Positions 59,633 through 64,000 of a stretch of 64,000 nt of DNA are shown piece after piece; position 1 is the first letter of the stretch, and the number at the start of each line of letters is the position of its first letter. A program made the translations under genes and the position numbers. A model generated the notes under the pieces. The model did no database searches and was not told where the DNA came from. It saw nothing but the letters and a program-made list of their open reading frames with translations. The DNA comes from Streptomyces sp. H39-S7 (GTDB lineage: Bacteria > Actinomycetota > Actinomycetes > Streptomycetales > Streptomycetaceae): assembly GCF_027158205.1 (NCBI RefSeq), contig NZ_JAPVLU010000026.1, positions 1 through 64,000 of the forward strand, in the 5' to 3' direction.

Positions 59633-60569
59633 CAGACCAGCTCCTCCGTTCCGGCCTTGCGGATGTAGAACATGACCATCGCGAGGATCACCGCCATCAG
59701 GATGAAGGACAGGGCGGCGGCCGTCGGGTAGTCGAGCACGCGCAGGAACTGGGACTGGATGACGTTGCCGATCATCTTCTGGTTGGTGGTGCCCAGCAGT
59801 TCGGCGTTGATGTAGTCGCCGGTCGCCGGGATGAAGGTGAGCAGGGTGCCCGCGACCACGCCCGGCATGGACAGCGGGAACGTCACCTTGCGGAAGACGG
59901 TGAAGGGCTTGGCGTACAGGTCGCCGGCCGCCTCGTGCAGCTTGCCGTCGATGCGCTCCAGCGAGGTGTAGAGCGGCAGGATCATGAAGGGCAGGAAGTT
60001 GTACGTCAGACCGCAGATCACCGCGAGCGGCGTGGCCAGTACGCGCTCGCCCTGGGTGATGCCCAGCGACGACGTCAGGTCCAGGACGTGCAGGCTGTTC
60101 AGGGCCTTCACCACGAAGCCGCCGTCGGCCAGGATCGTCTCCCAGGCCAGGGTGCGGATTAGGAAGCTGGTGAAGAACGGCGCGATGACCAGGATGAGGA
60201 TGAGGTTGCGCCAGCGGCCTGCCCGGAAGGCGATGGTGTAGGCGAGCGGGTAACCGATCGCCAGGCAGAGCACGGTCGCGATGGCGGAGTACTCGAACGA
60301 GCGCAGGAACTGCGGGTAGTACTCGGTCAGCGCGTCCCAGTACGTCGCGAAGTGCCAGGTGACCTTGAAGCCCGCCTCCAGCGAGCCGGTCTGCACGGAC
60401 GTGGACGCCTGGTAGATCATCGGCGCCACGAAGAACACCAGCAGCCAGGCGATGCCCGGCAGCAGCAGCAGGTAGGGCACCCGGCGCTTGCGCCCGGCGG
60501 CCCTGCGCATCGCGGCCGGGACCGGCGCCGGGCTCTCCGGCGCGGCGGGCGGCCGGTCGGTGACGGTGC

Positions 60570-60573
<4 letters not shown>
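59632..60573 (-). CDS. Polyamine-type ABC transporter permease (PotB-like)
   Basis: 313 residues from ATG 60571-60573, overlapping the ATPase stop by four bases. A Pro/Ala-rich N-terminus precedes six transmembrane helices. The EAA loop is LHEAAGDLYAKPFTVFRKVTFPLSMPGVVAGTLLTFIPATGDYI. FIRTLAWETIL-like SFLIRTLAWETILADGG is typical of PotB/PotH. It is the second gene of the importer operon. Confidence 0.92.
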
Positions 60574-61718
<1,145 letters not shown>

Positions 61719-61756
61719 GGGGTCGCTTCCCGTAAGTCGTCGGTCGACGGTCGCGC

Positions 61757-63001
61757 TCAGGCGCCGATGAGTTTGGAGAACTTCTGCTCGTACGCGGTCT
61801 CCTCGGCGGAGGACAGGGAGCGGAAGGAGTGGGTCTTCGCGGCCATCGCCGCGTCCGGGATGATCAGCGTGTTGTTCGCCAGCTCCGGGTCGAGCTTCGC
61901 CAGTTCCTCGCGGACTCCCGCGACGGGGCAGACGTAGTTGATGTAGGCGGAGAGCTGGGCGGCGACCGGCGGCTCGTAGTAGTAGTCGATGAGGCGTTCA
62001 GCGTTCTTCTTGTGCCGCGCCTTGTTCGGGACCAGCAGGTTGTCGGTCGACGAGATGTAGCCGGCGTCGGGGAACACGAACTCGATGTCGGCGTTGTCGG
62101 CCTTCAGCTGGACGAGGTCGCCCGCCCAGGCCAGACAGGCCGCCATGTCGCCCTTGCTGAGGTCGGCGGTGTAGTCGTTCCCGGTGAAGCGGCGGATCTG
62201 CTGGGAGTCGACGGCCTTCTGGACGCGGGCGATCGCCGCGTCGAAGTCGTCCGCCGTGAACGTCTCGGGCTTCTTGCCGAGGTCCAGCAGCGTCATGCCG
62301 ATCGTGTCGCGCATCTCGGAGAGCATGCCGACCCGGCCCTTGAGCGACGGGTCGTCGAGCAGCTGCGAGACGGAGGTGATCTTCCGGCCGCCGGTCGCCT
62401 TCTTGTTGTACGCGATGACCGTGGCGATGCCCTGCCAGGGGTAGGAGTACGCGCGGCCCGGGTCCCAGTCGGGGCTGCGGAACCGCTGCTCCAGGTTGGC
62501 GTACGCGTGCGGCAGGTTCGACGGGTCGAGCTTCTGCACCCAGCCGAGCCGGATCAGCCGGCCGGCCAGCCAGTCGGTGAGCACCATCAGGTCGCGGCCG
62601 GTGTCCTGGCCCGCGGCGAGCTGCGGCTTGACCTTGCCGAAGAACTCGACGTTGTCGTTGATGTCCTCGGTGTACTTGACGGCTATGCCGGTGCGCTTGG
62701 TGAACGCGTCGATCGTCGGACGGTGCTTGCCGTCGTCGGTGACGTCGATGTACTCGGTCCAGTTGGAGAAGTTGACCGTCTTCTCGGAGCCGGAGCGGTC
62801 CGTCGTCGTGGCGGCGGAGTCCTTCTGACCGCCCGCGGCCGGGATGCCGCAACCGGTGAGGCCGGTCAGACCGGCGGTCGCCACGGCGCCCAGTCCGGCG
62901 GCGCGCAGCAGCGACCGGCGGGCGAGGGCACCACGCCCGTTGGTCATGCTGCGCCGTATCGCCGCGAGCTGGGGCGGCGAGAGTGTCTCGTACTGCTCCA
63001 T
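61757..63001 (-). CDS. Polyamine-binding lipoprotein (PotD-like)
   Basis: 414 residues. The N-terminus is long and Tat-like: ARRSLLRAAGLGAV, hydrophobic stretch, then lipobox LTGC with Cys51. The mature part is a type II solute-binding protein: VNFSNWTEYIDV, KVKPQLAAGQDTGRDLMVLTDW, WQGIATVIAYNKKA and LIDYYYEPPVAAQLSAYINYVCPV, all matching the spermidine/putrescine-binding family. It is the first gene of the import operon; the aldehyde dehydrogenase is 66 bases upstream. Confidence 0.93.
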   Translation of the reverse strand: MEQYETLSPPQLAAIRRSMTNGRGALARRSLLRAAGLGAVATAGLTGLTGCGIPAAGGQKDSAATTTDRSGSEKTVNFSNWTEYIDVTDDGKHRPTIDAFTKRTGIAVKYTEDINDNVEFFGKVKPQLAAGQDTGRDLMVLTDWLAGRLIRLGWVQKLDPSNLPHAYANLEQRFRSPDWDPGRAYSYPWQGIATVIAYNKKATGGRKITSVSQLLDDPSLKGRVGMLSEMRDTIGMTLLDLGKKPETFTADDFDAAIARVQKAVDSQQIRRFTGNDYTADLSKGDMAACLAWAGDLVQLKADNADIEFVFPDAGYISSTDNLLVPNKARHKKNAERLIDYYYEPPVAAQLSAYINYVCPVAGVREELAKLDPELANNTLIIPDAAMAAKTHSFRSLSSAEETAYEQKFSKLIGA

Positions 63002-63067
63002 GCGCTGTGCCCTTTCACGGGTGGCCGGCCGGGGACCGCTTGAGGTCCGACCGGGGGTCGGAGCTGG

Positions 63068-64000
63068 TTACCGGTCTCCGAAGATCGTGCGGTGCCAGTC
63101 CTTGCGGACGATCGCGGTGTTGTCGTACATGACGTGCTTGACCTGCGTGTACTCCTCGAAGGAGTACGCGGACATGTCCTTGCCGAAGCCGGACGCTTTG
63201 TACCCGCCGTGCGGCATCTCGCTGAGGATCGGGATGTGGTCGTTGATCCAGACGCAGCCCGCCCGCATCTCGCGGGTGGCCCGCCCCGCACGGAAGACGT
63301 CCCGGGTCCAGGCGGACGCGGCCAGGCCGTACGGGGTGTCGTTGGCGAGGGCCAGGCCTTCGTCGTCGCTGTCGAAGGGCAGCACGACCAGCACCGGGCC
63401 GAAGATCTCGGACTGCACGATCTCGCTGTCCTGCGCCGCGCCCGTGATGAGGGTGGGGCGGTAGTACGCGCCCGCCGCCAGCTTGTCGCCGGGCGCCTCG
63501 CCGCCGGTGACGACGGTGGCGTACGCACGGGAGCGGTCGACGATCGCCGCGACACGGTCCCGCTGGAGGTGCGAGATGAGCGGGCCGAGGTCGGTCGACG
63601 CATCGAACGGGTCGCCGAGCCGGATGCCCGCGAAGAGGTCGGCGACCCCGGCGACGAACGCGTCGTACAACGGCCGCTGCACGTAGGCGCGGGTGGCTGC
63701 GGTGCAGTCCTGGCCGGTGTTGATCAGGGAGCCGGCGACGGCGCCGTGCACGGCGGCCTCCAGGTCCGCGTCGTCGAAGACCACGAAGGGCGCCTTGCCG
63801 CCGAGCTCCAGGTGCAGCCGCTTGACGGTGCGGATGGCGATCTCGGCGACGCGCTTGCCGACACCGGTCGAGCCGGTGAAGGAGGTCATGGCGACGTCGG
63901 GGTGGCCGACGAGGTGCTCGCCGGCCTCCTGGCCCGCGCCGCTGACGATGTTGACCACGCCGTCCGGGATCCCGGCCTCGGTGGCGGCGCGGGCGAACAT
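63068..64000 (-). CDS. Gamma-aminobutyraldehyde dehydrogenase, C-terminal part
   Basis: 310 residues are inside the window; roughly the first 170-190 residues (N-terminal cofactor part) lie beyond its right edge, so the Met at 64000 is not the start. The visible portion has SFTGSTGVGKRVAEIA, the base Glu in RLHLELGGKAPFVVF, nucleophile Cys in NTGQDCTAATR and the closing PHGGYKASGFGKDMSAYSFEEYTQVKHVM. That resembles the PatD/PuuC type which converts 4-aminobutyraldehyde to GABA. Together with the adjacent importer, FAD oxidoreductase and gabT, it completes a putrescine-to-succinate-semialdehyde route. Confidence 0.88.
   Translation of the reverse strand: MFARAATEAGIPDGVVNIVSGAGQEAGEHLVGHPDVAMTSFTGSTGVGKRVAEIAIRTVKRLHLELGGKAPFVVFDDADLEAAVHGAVAGSLINTGQDCTAATRAYVQRPLYDAFVAGVADLFAGIRLGDPFDASTDLGPLISHLQRDRVAAIVDRSRAYATVVTGGEAPGDKLAAGAYYRPTLITGAAQDSEIVQSEIFGPVLVVLPFDSDDEGLALANDTPYGLAASAWTRDVFRAGRATREMRAGCVWINDHIPILSEMPHGGYKASGFGKDMSAYSFEEYTQVKHVMYDNTAIVRKDWHRTIFGDR

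Overview
The window is high-GC actinobacterial chromosomal DNA that looks like the core region of a Streptomyces or close relative. The evidence is: GTG and even TTG starts, ATGA/GTGA gene overlaps, almost no intergenic AT-rich DNA, a typical actinobacterial 16S 5' end and leader, a ThyX-type thymidylate synthase, a very long Gly/Pro-rich IF-2, and a gene order that (from memory) matches the S. coelicolor interval running from RNase J / dapA / pnp through truB / infB / nusA / proS / ispG / dxr to gabT and a polyamine transporter. No phage, insertion sequence, tRNA, CRISPR array or biosynthetic cluster was seen.

Layout. (1) 0-0.6 kb: the 5' end and leader/promoters of an rRNA operon leaving the window to the left. 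(2) 0.6-10.8 kb: minus-strand housekeeping genes rnj, dapA, thyX, dapB, an M16 peptidase, pnp and rpsO, with two small plus-strand membrane proteins. (3) 11.2-18.7 kb: plus-strand accessory block: a giant proline-rich MinD-type ATPase, then an ABC exporter with a two-component system. (4) 18.7-31.5 kb: ribF, a very large trypsin-like/P-loop protein, then the truB-rbfA-DUF503-infB-ylxR-nusA-rimP translation/transcription operon. (5) 31.7-33.7 kb: plus-strand lipoprotein, ferritin-like protein and an APH-type kinase. (6) 33.7-42.8 kb: proS, two acetyltransferases, ispG, a site-2 protease, dxr and an acyl-CoA dehydrogenase. (7) 43.0-46.8 kb: plus-strand sulfite-oxidase-like membrane protein, fasciclin lipoprotein, ECF sigma factor and zinc anti-sigma factor (SigK/RskA type). 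(8) 46.9-64 kb: amine/aldehyde catabolism: an aldehyde dehydrogenase, PucR regulator, VirD4-like ATPase, gabT, PAP2 phosphatase, CoA-acylating semialdehyde dehydrogenase, FAD amine oxidoreductase, a PotABCD-type polyamine importer and a second aldehyde dehydrogenase cut by the window end.

How it works together. Lysine/diaminopimelate synthesis (dapA, dapB), RNA decay (RNase J, PNPase) and ribosome assembly/translation initiation (rpsO, rbfA, truB, rimP, infB, nusA) make up the housekeeping backbone. ispG and dxr are two enzymes of the MEP isoprenoid pathway. The right end is a coherent putrescine/GABA route: importer, FAD oxidase, aminobutyraldehyde dehydrogenase and GABA transaminase. The most interesting signals are (a) two matching promoter-like sites, GACCAATCC-N16-CGAA, in front of the molybdopterin oxidoreductase and of sigK, which define a candidate SigK regulon and imply a leaderless GTG start; (b) a 1398-residue protein joining a degenerate trypsin-like domain to an unusual P-loop domain, placed between ribF and truB; (c) an EspI-like MinD ATPase with repeated YGFP motifs and no secretion genes beside it; and (d) long RNA hairpins between thyX and dapA and in the pnp leader.
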